A stretch of DNA of 64,000 bases from JAIVJM01 sp963816985 (lineage in GTDB: Bacteria > Acidobacteriota > Blastocatellia > Pyrinomonadales > Pyrinomonadaceae), in contig CAWFMF010000004.1 of the NCBI GenBank assembly GCA_963816985.1, positions 434,001 through 498,000 of the forward strand. Reading direction: 5' to 3'. Below the pieces are notes generated by a model that ran no database searches, was not told the origin of the DNA, and saw nothing but the letters and a program-made list of their open reading frames with translations. The position numbers and the translations under genes were made by a program. This document shows positions 16,919-26,791 of the stretch, in pieces. Each line of letters begins with the position of its first letter. The first letter of the stretch is position 1.

Positions 16919-19900
16919 TCAGAACGTCTGTCCGAAGCGGAAGTGAATCTGTCCCTGTCGCGGGCGGTGGATGGCCGTGCCGCCGCCGAACTGCGGGATG
17001 ACGAACTCCGGCGGGTTGAGCAGGTAGCCGTAGTCCACGGCGAGCGAGCCGAAGGGCGTCTTGAAGCGCAGGCCCAAGCCCACGGTGTGCGACCAGCGGG
17101 CGCGGAAGTTGGGGTTGCGGCCCGGCTCGTCTTCGCCGCCGCCGAAGATGTCTTTGACCTTCTCGAAGACGTTGCCGCCGTCGTAGAAGGGCACGACTTG
17201 AAGCTCGCGCGTGACGCCGATGCGCGCTTCGAGGTTGGCGATGGCGAGGGCGTTGCCGCCGATGGGGACGGTGAAGGGGTTGAGTTCGACGGGCTCGCCC
17301 TTCTCGTTGCGGAACGTGCCGCAGGGCGGGAGCGGGAAGCCCGTGTTGGGGTCGAAGACGGGCGTGGGCTGCGGGCCGAACGTGCAGTTGGGGACGACGA
17401 CGCGCGGCCCCGCCTCCTCGAACCCGAAGCCGCGAAGGCTCGTCGAGCCGCCCGTGAAGAAACGCTCGCTGATGGGAAGGCGTCGGTCGGCGTCGTCAAT
17501 CACGCCGTTGTCGTTGCGGTCTGAAGGACTGTAAATCCGCGCGAGGCCGAGCTGGAAGCTCGCCGCGAGCACGGTGTTGCGCAGGCGGTTGACCGCGTAG
17601 TAGCGGTGGTAGCGCGCCAGCAGTTTCGAGAAGGAGATGTTGCCGCCGAGACCTTTAAGCGCGAGCGCGTAGTCCACGTTGAAGAAGTCGCCGCGCGTCG
17701 GGTCGAACTGCCGGTCGCGCGTGTCGCGGGCGAACGATGCGCCGAAGCGCGAGAGGCGCACGACCTGATCGGGGCGCAGCACGGGCGCGATTAAAAGGCT
17801 CCCGATGTTGAAGAGGCGCACGTCTTCGTAGTTGTAACGGAGGACGAGCGTGCTGCGCTTGCGCACCGCGCCCGAAGGACTCAGCTCCAGCTCGAAGTCG
17901 CGGCGCGTCTCGACGTTGAAGGTGAGGCGGTTAATCGAGGGCTCTTTGACGCTCTGGCCGAACTCGTCAACGATGTTGCCTTCCTCGTCGAAGCGTTGGA
18001 CGATGCCGCCGCTGCCCCGGTCAATGGTCGAGCGGAAGAAGCGCGTGACGCTCGTGTCGCGCTGGTACTGGATGGAGGCGATGAGCGGCGCGAACGAGCG
18101 TTCGCCGTAGCGGCGGAAGCGCGGGTCGAGATACTCGAAGCGGACGAGCTGGTGGAGGCGGCTGAAGCGCGAGCGGAACGCGCCCTCGCGGAGCTTGCCG
18201 AAGAGGTTGACGTTGCGGACTTCGAAGCCGCCGAGCGGCCCGTTGTCGGTCGAGAAGCCGACGATGTAGTCGGTCGTGATGCGCTTGGTCTCCTCAACGT
18301 CAATAATCACGTCGCGGCGCTTGAAGCCGCCCGCCGTCTCGCCCGCCGGCTCGGTGCGGATGATGACTTGTCGAAAAGCCTCCGTGCTATTGAGGAGCGC
18401 GCGCTCGCTCTCGGCCAGCTCGTCGCCGCGCAGGACTTCGCCTTCGCGCAGAGGGATAGCGTCGAGGATGGCCTGACGGTCGGTGAGGACGTTGCCGTTG
18501 ATGAAGATGTGGTTGATGAAGACCTTGTCGGACTCCGAGACGGTGTAGATGAGCCGCACGCGCTCGTCGGCGCTGCCCGCCGCGACCGGCAGGTCAACGA
18601 CCGAGAGCGCCACCTCCGCGCCGAGGTAGCCGTTGCGCGAGTAGAAGCTGCGGAGGCGGTCGGCGTCGGCGCGCGCCGCCGCGCGCGAGTAGGCCCCGTC
18701 CTCAATCAGACACGCCTCGTCGGGCAGGGGGTCGGGCGGGCAGCGCTGGTCGCGCAGTTGCTCGGCGGTGAAGAGCTGGTTGCCGCGAATCTCGATTCCG
18801 GCGACGCGCGTCAGCGGCCCCTCTTCGACGTCGAAGGTGATGATGAGATTCTCGCCTTCGAGCGTCACGCCGCGCCTGACCGCGACCTTCGCGCGGCGGT
18901 AGCCGAGTTCGTTCCGCATCCGCGCCTGAATGGTGCTCACGTCGCGCGCGAGCGCCTCTTCGCTCGTGTAGCCGCGACCGTAGCCGAGCAGAGGGATGAT
19001 GCCGAGGATGGTCGCCTCGCGGCTCCGGAGGTCTTCCTCCACGTCCTCGAAGGCGAGGCGGTCTGTGCCCTCGATGCGGATGTCGGTGAGCTTGAAGCGG
19101 CGACCGCGCTCGACCTCGTAGGCGATGAGGACGCTGCGGCTGCCGAGTTCTTCCGGGTTGAGCAGGTCGCACGTTCCGAAGTCGCCGGCGTCGCCGGGCA
19201 GCGGCGCGCTCTCCGGCAGCGGCGCGAGCGGCGGCGTGATGGTGCAGACCGTGTTGACCTCGGCGAAGAAGTAGCCCTCTTCCTGCAAGCGGTTGCGCAG
19301 GCGACGCTTCCCTTCCTCGATGGCCGAGGGCTCAATCGTCCCCTCGCGGCGGACGGGCAGCAGCTCGCGCTCGCGCTTCTCGCCGATGTCGTAGCCGACG
19401 ACTTTGACCTCGACCTTCGGCCCGATGCTGCCCATGAGCGCGACGCTGATGCGGTTGGTCGCCGGGTCGAAGCGGATGTCCGGGTCGGAGAGGCGCGGGG
19501 CGAGGTGGCCGAGCTCGATGATTGACCGGCGGAGGAGCGCGATGTCCTCGCCGAGCGCCGCCTGCGTGAAGGTCTTGCCCGGTTGGAGGCTGAAGTCGGG
19601 GCGGAGGCGTTCGGCGTCGAAGCCTTCAATCTTGATTTGGAAAGATTCGAGCAGCGTGGGCGGCCCCGGCGTGACGTGGAAGATGACGGTGGCGCGGGTG
19701 CGCGTCGCGTCGAGGCGCTGCTCGTAGCGCACCTCGGCGCGGTAGAAGCCACGGTCGCGCAGGTAGACCTGCACGGCGTCGGCGTTCTCCTTGAGCGACT
19801 GTTCGGTGATGCGCTTGCCGGGGTCGAGCAGGTTGAGGCGGGCGCGCAATTCGTCCTCGGTGATGCCCGTGCCTTCGGTGACGCCGACCTCGAATTCGAC

Positions 19901-20272
19901 CCCGGCGACGAGCACCTGCGGGCGGATGACGAACCGCAGGGCGACGCGCGGGCGGCCCTCTTCGTCCAACGCCCCGGCGGCGTCCGACGCCTCGACGCGC
20001 ACGTCGGCGACGCGGTTCGTCTCGAAGAGCGCCTGGAGCGACTCGCGCACGCGCACGACCGAGAAGCGGCCTCCCTCGGCGAGCCGGACGCGCGAGCGGA
20101 ACTCTTCGAGCGCGGCGGGCTCGACCGAAGCTTCCTCGATGACCACCTCGACCGAAGCCACCGTGCGCCCCTCGTAACGGCTGAGGTCGGGCGCGAGGCG
20201 CAGCCCGGCGCGCGCGCTCAAAGTCGCGAGCGAGAGAAGGACGAAGAGGAGGGCCACCCGATGGATAGTCAC
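16919..20272 (-). CDS. BamA/TamA family outer membrane assembly protein
   Basis: An 1117-residue Omp85-family protein: signal peptide (LLFVLLSLATLSARA), then a long series of POTRA-like units, recognisable by GYF/GFY turns (RDRGFYRAEVRY, EEGYFFAEVN, NELGYRRAKVAV, RNGYLGAEVAL), then a barrel. The barrel has the lid-type FFTGGSTSLRGFGFEE and ends HFRFGQTF with the terminal aromatic. Two Cys pairs lie in POTRA-region loops. It is longer than typical BamA (about 800), with more POTRA units than the usual five or three. TamB follows upstream in the same direction, so a TamA-like partner role is likely. The start is GTG with the repeat immediately upstream and no clear ribosome site. Confidence 0.88.
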   Translation of the reverse strand: MTIHRVALLFVLLSLATLSARAGLRLAPDLSRYEGRTVASVEVVIEEASVEPAALEEFRSRVRLAEGGRFSVVRVRESLQALFETNRVADVRVEASDAAGALDEEGRPRVALRFVIRPQVLVAGVEFEVGVTEGTGITEDELRARLNLLDPGKRITEQSLKENADAVQVYLRDRGFYRAEVRYEQRLDATRTRATVIFHVTPGPPTLLESFQIKIEGFDAERLRPDFSLQPGKTFTQAALGEDIALLRRSIIELGHLAPRLSDPDIRFDPATNRISVALMGSIGPKVEVKVVGYDIGEKRERELLPVRREGTIEPSAIEEGKRRLRNRLQEEGYFFAEVNTVCTITPPLAPLPESAPLPGDAGDFGTCDLLNPEELGSRSVLIAYEVERGRRFKLTDIRIEGTDRLAFEDVEEDLRSREATILGIIPLLGYGRGYTSEEALARDVSTIQARMRNELGYRRAKVAVRRGVTLEGENLIITFDVEEGPLTRVAGIEIRGNQLFTAEQLRDQRCPPDPLPDEACLIEDGAYSRAAARADADRLRSFYSRNGYLGAEVALSVVDLPVAAGSADERVRLIYTVSESDKVFINHIFINGNVLTDRQAILDAIPLREGEVLRGDELAESERALLNSTEAFRQVIIRTEPAGETAGGFKRRDVIIDVEETKRITTDYIVGFSTDNGPLGGFEVRNVNLFGKLREGAFRSRFSRLHQLVRFEYLDPRFRRYGERSFAPLIASIQYQRDTSVTRFFRSTIDRGSGGIVQRFDEEGNIVDEFGQSVKEPSINRLTFNVETRRDFELELSPSGAVRKRSTLVLRYNYEDVRLFNIGSLLIAPVLRPDQVVRLSRFGASFARDTRDRQFDPTRGDFFNVDYALALKGLGGNISFSKLLARYHRYYAVNRLRNTVLAASFQLGLARIYSPSDRNDNGVIDDADRRLPISERFFTGGSTSLRGFGFEEAGPRVVVPNCTFGPQPTPVFDPNTGFPLPPCGTFRNEKGEPVELNPFTVPIGGNALAIANLEARIGVTRELQVVPFYDGGNVFEKVKDIFGGGEDEPGRNPNFRARWSHTVGLGLRFKTPFGSLAVDYGYLLNPPEFVIPQFGGGTAIHRPRQGQIHFRFGQTF

Positions 20273-20277
20273 GAAAT

Positions 20278-20394
20278 CAGTTTTCAGTTTCCGGTTTTCA
20301 GTTTTCAGTTCTCCGAGTCGTCCGCTTTCAGTCGTCCAGATTTGAAGTGCTCATCTCCGACATTCTTAAACTGAAAACTGAAAACTGAAAACTG
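20278..20394. repeat. Inverted repeat of AGTTTTC units between tamB and tamA
   Basis: CAGTTTTCAGTTTCCGGTTT at the left and AAACTGAAAACTGAAAACTG at the right, about 60 bases apart. It nearly fills the gap between the TamB stop (20405) and the TamA start (20272). Confidence 0.9.
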
Positions 20395-20404
20395 TCTACT
20401 CTTT

Positions 20405-23400
20405 TCAATAACGCTTCCTGAACCGCAGCTCGAAATTAAAGTTGTCGCTGCGCGAGCGCAGCGTGTCGGTCGCGCCCTGCTGGTACTGCGCGACGAAGGA
20501 GAGGCGGTCGGAGACGCGGTAGACGACGGCGAGCACCTGATTCGGCTCGCCCGTCACGTTGGTCGAGAAGGTGACGGCGAGGTCGCGGTTAATCTGTCGC
20601 CCGACGGTGAGCCTCGCCGTCGGGCTCGCGCCGCCCCGTCCGGCGATGATCGGGTCGAACTCGAAGCGGTTAAGGCCGAAGAGCTTGTCGGTCGCCTTGC
20701 GGACGGGCGCGTTAATGAGGCTCTCGGTCAGAAGACTCGTCGCCGTGCCGAGCCCCGTCTGCGCGATGGTCGAGAAGCCCTCGGTGCCGGTCGAGAGGTT
20801 GCCCGTCGTAATCAAAGCGACCACGTTGGCCTGCGGCAGAGCCGGGTCGGAACGCAGGGACGTGACCGGCTGCGAGAGCGGCCCCGTGATGCCGGCGATG
20901 ATGCGGTAGCCGCGAATCTCCGACTCGGCCTGAATGTTCAGAACCGGGTCTGCGCCGCGTCGAGGCGGCAGGTCAATGATGGCGCGCTGAATCTCGAAGC
21001 GGTCGTTGCGGAAAGCGAGCGTCCCGCGCGTCGCCGTGACGCGCCCCGAAATCACAGGGTCTTCCAGCGGGCCGACCACGCGGACTGAGAGCGAGCCGAC
21101 CACGTCGGCGAGGTTGTTACGGACGACGAGCGCGTCGCGCCCCTGTATCGTCAGTTCCACCGTCGTCTGCCCGCCGAGGAAGTCGCCGCCGCCGCCCGTC
21201 CCCGTCTCGGTGAGTGAAGCCTGACCGCGACGGTCAATGAGGTCGGCGAGGTCTATGTCTTCGGTGTACTCGGCGCGTCGGACGTTGACCGTGCCTGTAA
21301 TCCTCTGCCCCCGGAGATTGCCGCTCAGTTCGAGTTCGGCGTCGGCGGTCGTGCGGAAGTCTTCGGGCAGAGGCACCGTCACACGCTCGGCGCGCGCGAC
21401 GATGCGGAACGAGGAGGGGCGGAAGCCCGCGAGCAGAGCGCCGCCCGAAGCCGTGATGCGACCGCCGCCGAGCGTGGCCGTCAGAGTCTCGATGCGCGCC
21501 TGATTCTCGTTGAAGCGGACGACGCCGTTGATGCCGGTCGCCGTCAGACGCTCGTCGCCGATGAAGGTGGCGAACGTCGCGCCCGCGACCGAGGCCGTGC
21601 CGTTGATGCGCGGGCTCTCGAAAGTGCCCGTGACGGTCACGCCGAGGCGCGCCGCGCCCGCCAGAAGGATGTTCGGCGAGAGGTTGTTCAGGACGCGGAG
21701 GTTGAGGTCGCCGTTGACGGTCAGGTTCTGGCGGCCCCCCGCACCGAGCGCCGCCGTGCCGCCGAAAGAGATGTTCGTGCCCGGCCCCGTGAAGCGCGTC
21801 CGCTCGAACGTCACCTCGCTCGGCGTGAAGAGTACGACGAGCGGGTTCTCGGCGGTCAAAGGCACATCCTCGACCTGCACGACCAACTCGGAGAACTCCG
21901 CGCGCCCGCTCAGATTCGAAGTCGTGAAGCCCGCCTCGCCGAGCAGGTTCCCGCTCGCGCGTAAGGTTCCGGTGGCGCGGCCCGTGACGCGGACGTTCGA
22001 GTCGGGCAGGAGCGCGGCGAAGAGCGGCGTCAGGTCGGTGCCCGTCAGAGTCGTCTCGGCGGTCACGGAGAGGTCTTCGCTCCCCAAATCCACGCTCGCG
22101 CGGACGACCTGCGGGCGACCGAGGAGGCCGGTCGTCAGCTCGACGTTGAACTTCTGGTCGGGCGTCGTCCGGCCCGTGAGCGTCAGCTCGCCCGCGGGCT
22201 GGCCGTTGATGGTCACGTCGCGGCCCTGCGCGTTCAGCTCGACGCGGTAACTCGTCGGGTCAACGAGAGTGCCGGAGGCCGTGGCGGTGAAGTTGGCGAG
22301 CCCCGAAAGGCGCGGGGCGCTGCGCGCGACGGCTGACCCGCCGAAGAGGCCCGTGATTAAATCGAGCCGCACGTCCTTGCCTTCGGCGCGGAGGTCGAAC
22401 GACTGCTGCTCGATGTCAACCGTCCCGCTCGCCGTCAGAGACCCGGCGGGCAGTCGCGCGTCGAGCCGTTCGAGATTAACTTTCGAGCCGCTGAAGGTGG
22501 CGCGCGCCACCAGCTCGTCGTAAGGCTGCGCGCCGATTTGCCCGCGCCCGACCTTCAAGTCCGCGCTCCCCGACATCGCGCCGGGGTAGCCGTTGACGCT
22601 CAACTGGCCCGACGCGGGGCCGAGCCCGGCGAGGTTCTTCGGGTCTATGCGGCCCGCGCCGAAGGCCGTGACGAGCGCGCCGGCGTTCGCGTTTTCGAGA
22701 GTCGCTTCAAACGAGATGTTGTTCTCGCCCGTGCGCGGGATGACGGCGGTGAACTGCGCGCCGCCGCCGTCGCGCTCCGTGAGGCGACCGTTGTTGACGC
22801 GCGTCTCGGCGGAGGTCGAGGCGATGTCGGCGCTCAGGGCTCCGAGGTCTTGACCGTTGACGGTGAGCGAGCCGAGCGCGAAGCTGCCGTTGACGATGGG
22901 CGCGTCGAGGTCGCCCGTGATTCTGCCGTCGAAGCGGACGGAGCCCGCGAGCCCGACGCCCAGCTCTTCCACCTTCTTCTCGATGTCGGGCAGCAGCCCC
23001 GTCGCCAAAGCGACGCGTTGAAGCTCCGCCGCGTCCGAAGAGTTGAGGTTGATGGCGAGGTCTGAGCCGCCGTCGAACGAGAAGCGGCCCGTCGCCGTCA
23101 GCTCGGTCGCGCCGGTGCGCAGGTTGGCGCGCTCAATCTGAAACACGCCGCGCTCGGCGTTCAAGGCCAGCTCGCCCGTTAGGGGCGTGCGCGCCGACTC
23201 GTCTCTGCCGGTCGCGCCCTCGAAGCGTGCGTCGAGACGGCCCGACGCGGCCTTGAAATTCGTCCCCGGAAAACTGAGGTTGACAGTCCCCGTGGCCGCG
23301 CCCGTCAGAGGGACGGCGCGACCCGAAATCGTCGCGACGGCCCCGCCCACGTCCACGCCGTCGAAGCTCGCCGCGACCGTCGAAGTCCCGCCGCCGCGCG

Positions 23401-25345
23401 GCGCGGTGCTGATAGTCGCGCGCCCGGTCGCCCGACCGTTGAAGATGTCGGCGACGAAGTCGTTAAGTTGAATCTGATTATTCGTCGCCACGACAGCGGC
23501 GCGCGCCGAGCCGAGCCGCATCTGTCCGAGCACGCCGCCGCCGAGGCTCAAGTCCGCGCTCGCGCGGTAGCGACCGCCCGGCTCAAGGACGAAGCGCGGG
23601 CGCGCGAGGCGGACGTTTTCAGCGCGCCCGCCGTCGGGCAGCGCGACCGACCCGGCGTTGATGTCGCCCGAAGTTCCCTCGACGCGTCCGCCGCTCGTGA
23701 TGGCGAGCCGCACGCCCGCGACGTTGAGGCTCCCCGTCCGCGCGCCCGAAGCCTGCACGCCGCCGATGTTCACGCGTTCGACCGTCACGCTCGCCGACTC
23801 GTCCGGGTTGATGGTCGCGCTCAAGCCCGATGCCTGCGCGCCGTTGACGGTCGCCCCTTCGGCGTTGATTGTCCCCGCGCGCGCGCCCTGCGCGCTGACG
23901 GTCGTGCGGCCTTCGGCGTCGCGTTTGAAGCGCACGCCCGAAGCCTGCGCCCCGGCGACGCGCGCGCCCTCGGCGACGACGGAAGAGGCGCTGAAGCTCG
24001 CGGCGCTCCCGCTCAAATCATCGCCGCGCACTTCGGCGGTGGCGTCTTTGAGGATGAGCCCCGTGATGCTCGTCGCGCCGCTGCGGGCGGCGGCGGCGCG
24101 GAGGTCGCCGACCCACTCGAAGTCCGTGCCCGTGCCCATCACCTTGCCCGCGAGCTGCACGGTGTTGAGCTGAAAGTCGCCCGCCGTCAGAAGCTCGGCG
24201 ACGGCTTGGCCTTGCGCCTCGTAGCTCTTGCCCTGCCCCGTCGCCGTGCCCGTCACGTTCAAAGCCTTGAGCCGCACGTTGTCCGCCGCGAGCGCGTCCG
24301 AGATGATTTGGCCTTCGACCTTGTAGTTGTCGCCCTCGCCCGTCACCGTCCCCTTAAAACGCCCGTCGCCGCGCACCGACGCTTCGAGCTGCAACACGTC
24401 CGAAGTCTGCGTCAAGTCCACGCTCGCTTCGACCTGCATCCGGTAGCTGAGCTTGCGCCAGTCGTCGAGCACGCCGGAGAGCCGCGCCTCCGCCACGGGC
24501 GAGCGCAAAGTCAACTCGCTTATCTCCGCGCGCACCTGATTGACGCGCGCGTTGGCGTTGATGTCAATGTTCTTGACCTCGCGCCCGTTGTAGACGAAGG
24601 ACGAGTCGTTGAGCGCGACCTCGACCAGATTCATCCGGCTCTCTTCGGGCGCGTTCGGGTCTTCGGGGCGGATGAAGGCCCGGAGGTTGCGCGCCTCGCC
24701 GGAGATGTCGTATCGCTTGTCGTCGTAGTGGAGAACAGCGCCGTTCAGGCGGATGCGCGCCGTCGAGTAGGAGAAGAGGATGCGGCTGTTCGGGTCGGGC
24801 GGGGGGAGCTTGATGTTGCGGAAGTTCGAGCGGCCCTCGGCGTCGAAGGAGACCCACGATTCGAGCCCGTCAATCGTCAGCTCTTCGAGCTTCACGTCGC
24901 GCGAGAGGCTCAGGGCGTACATGTCCTCGATGCGGACGGTGGCGACGATGCGGTCAATCTTTCCGAGCTGCGCTCCCGAAGTCGCGTCGTAGAGCTTGAG
25001 GTCTCGAAGCTCGGCGGTGCGCGGCCCGAACTTCGTCTCGAACGAGCCGACCTCGGCGCGGATGTTGTACTTGGCGAAGGTGCTGACTATCTGCCGGGCG
25101 ATGATGCGATCCACCTGCCCGCTGCGGTAGAGGATGAAGATGATGACGGCGAGCGCGAGCACAGCGACGACCGCGACGATGCCCGTCCACATCGCGTTGC
25201 GGCGGTTGACGACGCGACGCCAGCGGGCGCGGCGGCCTCTGGGCGTGAGCGGCGCAGGGGCCTTCTCGCCGCCGGGGGCTTCCTCGAACTTCAGGGGTGC
25301 GTCGCCTCCCGGCTCCGGGGCGGGCGCTTCGTCGTCAACGGGCAT
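20405..25345 (-). CDS. tamB: Translocation and assembly module protein TamB
   Basis: A 1646-residue protein of the DUF490/TamB family. An acidic Pro-rich cytoplasmic start precedes one signal-anchor (TGIVAVVAVLALAVIIFILY), then a very long beta-rich region with AsmA-like RAEVGSFETKFG near the anchor and many repeats of the type GRATISTAPRG and GTVDIEQQSF. The C-terminal TamB domain has TRGTLAFRNDRFEIQRA, PPRRGADPVLNIQAESE and the final RFRKRY. TamB spans the periplasm and works with an Omp85 partner, here the next gene, in outer-membrane protein insertion and lipid transport. Antisense frames of several hundred residues in this region are composition shadows. Confidence 0.93.
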   Translation of the reverse strand: MPVDDEAPAPEPGGDAPLKFEEAPGGEKAPAPLTPRGRRARWRRVVNRRNAMWTGIVAVVAVLALAVIIFILYRSGQVDRIIARQIVSTFAKYNIRAEVGSFETKFGPRTAELRDLKLYDATSGAQLGKIDRIVATVRIEDMYALSLSRDVKLEELTIDGLESWVSFDAEGRSNFRNIKLPPPDPNSRILFSYSTARIRLNGAVLHYDDKRYDISGEARNLRAFIRPEDPNAPEESRMNLVEVALNDSSFVYNGREVKNIDINANARVNQVRAEISELTLRSPVAEARLSGVLDDWRKLSYRMQVEASVDLTQTSDVLQLEASVRGDGRFKGTVTGEGDNYKVEGQIISDALAADNVRLKALNVTGTATGQGKSYEAQGQAVAELLTAGDFQLNTVQLAGKVMGTGTDFEWVGDLRAAAARSGATSITGLILKDATAEVRGDDLSGSAASFSASSVVAEGARVAGAQASGVRFKRDAEGRTTVSAQGARAGTINAEGATVNGAQASGLSATINPDESASVTVERVNIGGVQASGARTGSLNVAGVRLAITSGGRVEGTSGDINAGSVALPDGGRAENVRLARPRFVLEPGGRYRASADLSLGGGVLGQMRLGSARAAVVATNNQIQLNDFVADIFNGRATGRATISTAPRGGGTSTVAASFDGVDVGGAVATISGRAVPLTGAATGTVNLSFPGTNFKAASGRLDARFEGATGRDESARTPLTGELALNAERGVFQIERANLRTGATELTATGRFSFDGGSDLAINLNSSDAAELQRVALATGLLPDIEKKVEELGVGLAGSVRFDGRITGDLDAPIVNGSFALGSLTVNGQDLGALSADIASTSAETRVNNGRLTERDGGGAQFTAVIPRTGENNISFEATLENANAGALVTAFGAGRIDPKNLAGLGPASGQLSVNGYPGAMSGSADLKVGRGQIGAQPYDELVARATFSGSKVNLERLDARLPAGSLTASGTVDIEQQSFDLRAEGKDVRLDLITGLFGGSAVARSAPRLSGLANFTATASGTLVDPTSYRVELNAQGRDVTINGQPAGELTLTGRTTPDQKFNVELTTGLLGRPQVVRASVDLGSEDLSVTAETTLTGTDLTPLFAALLPDSNVRVTGRATGTLRASGNLLGEAGFTTSNLSGRAEFSELVVQVEDVPLTAENPLVVLFTPSEVTFERTRFTGPGTNISFGGTAALGAGGRQNLTVNGDLNLRVLNNLSPNILLAGAARLGVTVTGTFESPRINGTASVAGATFATFIGDERLTATGINGVVRFNENQARIETLTATLGGGRITASGGALLAGFRPSSFRIVARAERVTVPLPEDFRTTADAELELSGNLRGQRITGTVNVRRAEYTEDIDLADLIDRRGQASLTETGTGGGGDFLGGQTTVELTIQGRDALVVRNNLADVVGSLSVRVVGPLEDPVISGRVTATRGTLAFRNDRFEIQRAIIDLPPRRGADPVLNIQAESEIRGYRIIAGITGPLSQPVTSLRSDPALPQANVVALITTGNLSTGTEGFSTIAQTGLGTATSLLTESLINAPVRKATDKLFGLNRFEFDPIIAGRGGASPTARLTVGRQINRDLAVTFSTNVTGEPNQVLAVVYRVSDRLSFVAQYQQGATDTLRSRSDNFNFELRFRKRY

Positions 25346-25459
25346 GATGTTTTACTAAACGAGCCGTCCGGGGGGAAGGAGCGGCGAAGGGCTTCAGGGC
25401 TTTTTACGGGGAGCCGGATTTTAACTCAGTTCGACCGCCGCGCGGCACGCAATTTCGTC

Positions 25460-26671
25460 TCAGGACTGTAAAGGCTTCGCCTCGCCGATTTCGAACCCGC
25501 TGCCGCCGCCGCCGTTGCGCTCGGCGCGAGCGGGCGAGCCGAGGGCGACGCTGCCGACAATCTCCAGCTCGAAGCCTTCGAGCGCGGAGACCTTCGGCGG
25601 GTGGTTCGTCAACAGCAGGATGCGGCGCAGGCCCAGCTCGTGGAGTATCTGCGCGCCGACGCCGTAGTCGCGGTCAGAGCCGTAGCCGGTCTGGAGACTC
25701 GCCTCGCGCTTCTCGATGCCCCGCTCCTGCATCAGCGCGTAGGTCTTGAGCTGATGGATCAGGTCGAGGTTGTTGTGCCGCTGCCGGAGATAGAGGACGA
25801 CGCCACGGCCTTCCGCCGCGATGCGTTCGAGCGCGGTGTGGAGTTGGAAGCCCGTGTCGTCAATGAGCGAGCCGAACATGTCGCAGGTCACGTTCTCGGT
25901 GTGGACGCGCACGAGCACGGGCTCCGTCCCGCCGTTCGATGACACGTCGCCCATGACCATCGCGAGATGGACTTCGCCGTTCGTGTCGTTCTCGAAGGCG
26001 ATGGCGCGGAAGAGGCCGTAGACGGTCGGCAGGTCGGTCTCGGCGGCGCGGCGCACGAGGACTTCCTTGCGCATCCGGTAGCGGACGAGGTCGGCCACCG
26101 TAATCATCTTGAGCCCGTGCGCGGCAGCGAACTCTTCCAACTGCGGGAGCCGCGCCATCGTCCCGTCCGGGCTCATGATCTCGCAGATGACGCCCGCCGG
26201 TTGGAGCCCGGCGATGCGCGCGAGGTCAACGCTCGCCTCGGTCTGCCCGGTGCGGACGAGGACGCCGCCCTTCTTCGCGCGCAGGGGGAAGATGTGACCG
26301 GGGCGCGCGAGGTCTTGGGGCCGCGTCTTCGGGTCAACGGCGGTCAGGATGGTGGTCGCGCGGTCGGAGGCCGAGATGCCGGTGGTCACGCCGCGCCGCG
26401 CCTCGATTGAGACGGTGAAGGCCGTGCCGAGGTACGAGGTGTTGTCGGCGACCTGCATCGTCAACTGCAACTCGTCGCAGCGCTCTTCGGTCAGGGGCAT
26501 GCAGATGAGCCCGCGCGCGTGCGTCGCCATGAAGTTGATGATTTCGGGCGTCACCAACTCGGCGGCGCAGGCGAGGTCGCCTTCGTTCTCGCGATCCTCG
26601 TCGTCCACGATGATGACCATCCGGCCTTCGCGAATGTCTGCGGCGGCCTCTTCGATGGAAGCAAAAGGCAT
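25460..26671 (-). CDS. ribBA: RibBA: DHBP synthase with degenerate GTP cyclohydrolase II domain
   Basis: The 403-residue protein starts at ATG 26671 (MPFASIEEA); an in-frame TTG lies at 26686. The N-terminal RibB half has DDEDRENEGDLACAAE, HARGLICMPL and GVICEIMSPDGTMAR, for 3,4-dihydroxy-2-butanone 4-phosphate formation. At the usual GHTE position it reads RTGQTEAS, a Gln for the expected metal-binding His. The C-terminal RibA half keeps the fold (ALERIAAEGRGVVLYLRQ, LLLTNHPPKV), but the zinc motif SEC-x-GD...CDCG reads TENVTCDMFGSLIDDTG and the GRGIGL loop reads RHNNLDLI. Zinc ligands and GTP residues are thus missing, and this half is probably not a cyclohydrolase. No FMN riboswitch is seen upstream. 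Confidence 0.92.
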   Translation of the reverse strand: MPFASIEEAAADIREGRMVIIVDDEDRENEGDLACAAELVTPEIINFMATHARGLICMPLTEERCDELQLTMQVADNTSYLGTAFTVSIEARRGVTTGISASDRATTILTAVDPKTRPQDLARPGHIFPLRAKKGGVLVRTGQTEASVDLARIAGLQPAGVICEIMSPDGTMARLPQLEEFAAAHGLKMITVADLVRYRMRKEVLVRRAAETDLPTVYGLFRAIAFENDTNGEVHLAMVMGDVSSNGGTEPVLVRVHTENVTCDMFGSLIDDTGFQLHTALERIAAEGRGVVLYLRQRHNNLDLIHQLKTYALMQERGIEKREASLQTGYGSDRDYGVGAQILHELGLRRILLLTNHPPKVSALEGFELEIVGSVALGSPARAERNGGGGSGFEIGEAKPLQS

Positions 26672-26791
26672 TTTCGTTGAACTCAACTAGTTTGTTTGGA
26701 GAGATAACCGTCGGGCAACATGTTACCCGAAACTTCCCTTTTTTGCGACCATTTCGGGTTCGGCCCCTGCCGGGTTGTGACTCGCGCCGTT

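Noticed and set aside
25346..25459. Small gene between TamB and ribBA
   Set aside because: No frame with a start, ribosome site and plausible composition; likely promoter region of tamB.
26672..26791. FMN riboswitch before ribBA
   Set aside because: The short gap lacks the conserved FMN-element words and multi-stem layout; only a small GGGCAACATGTTACCC hairpin is visible.
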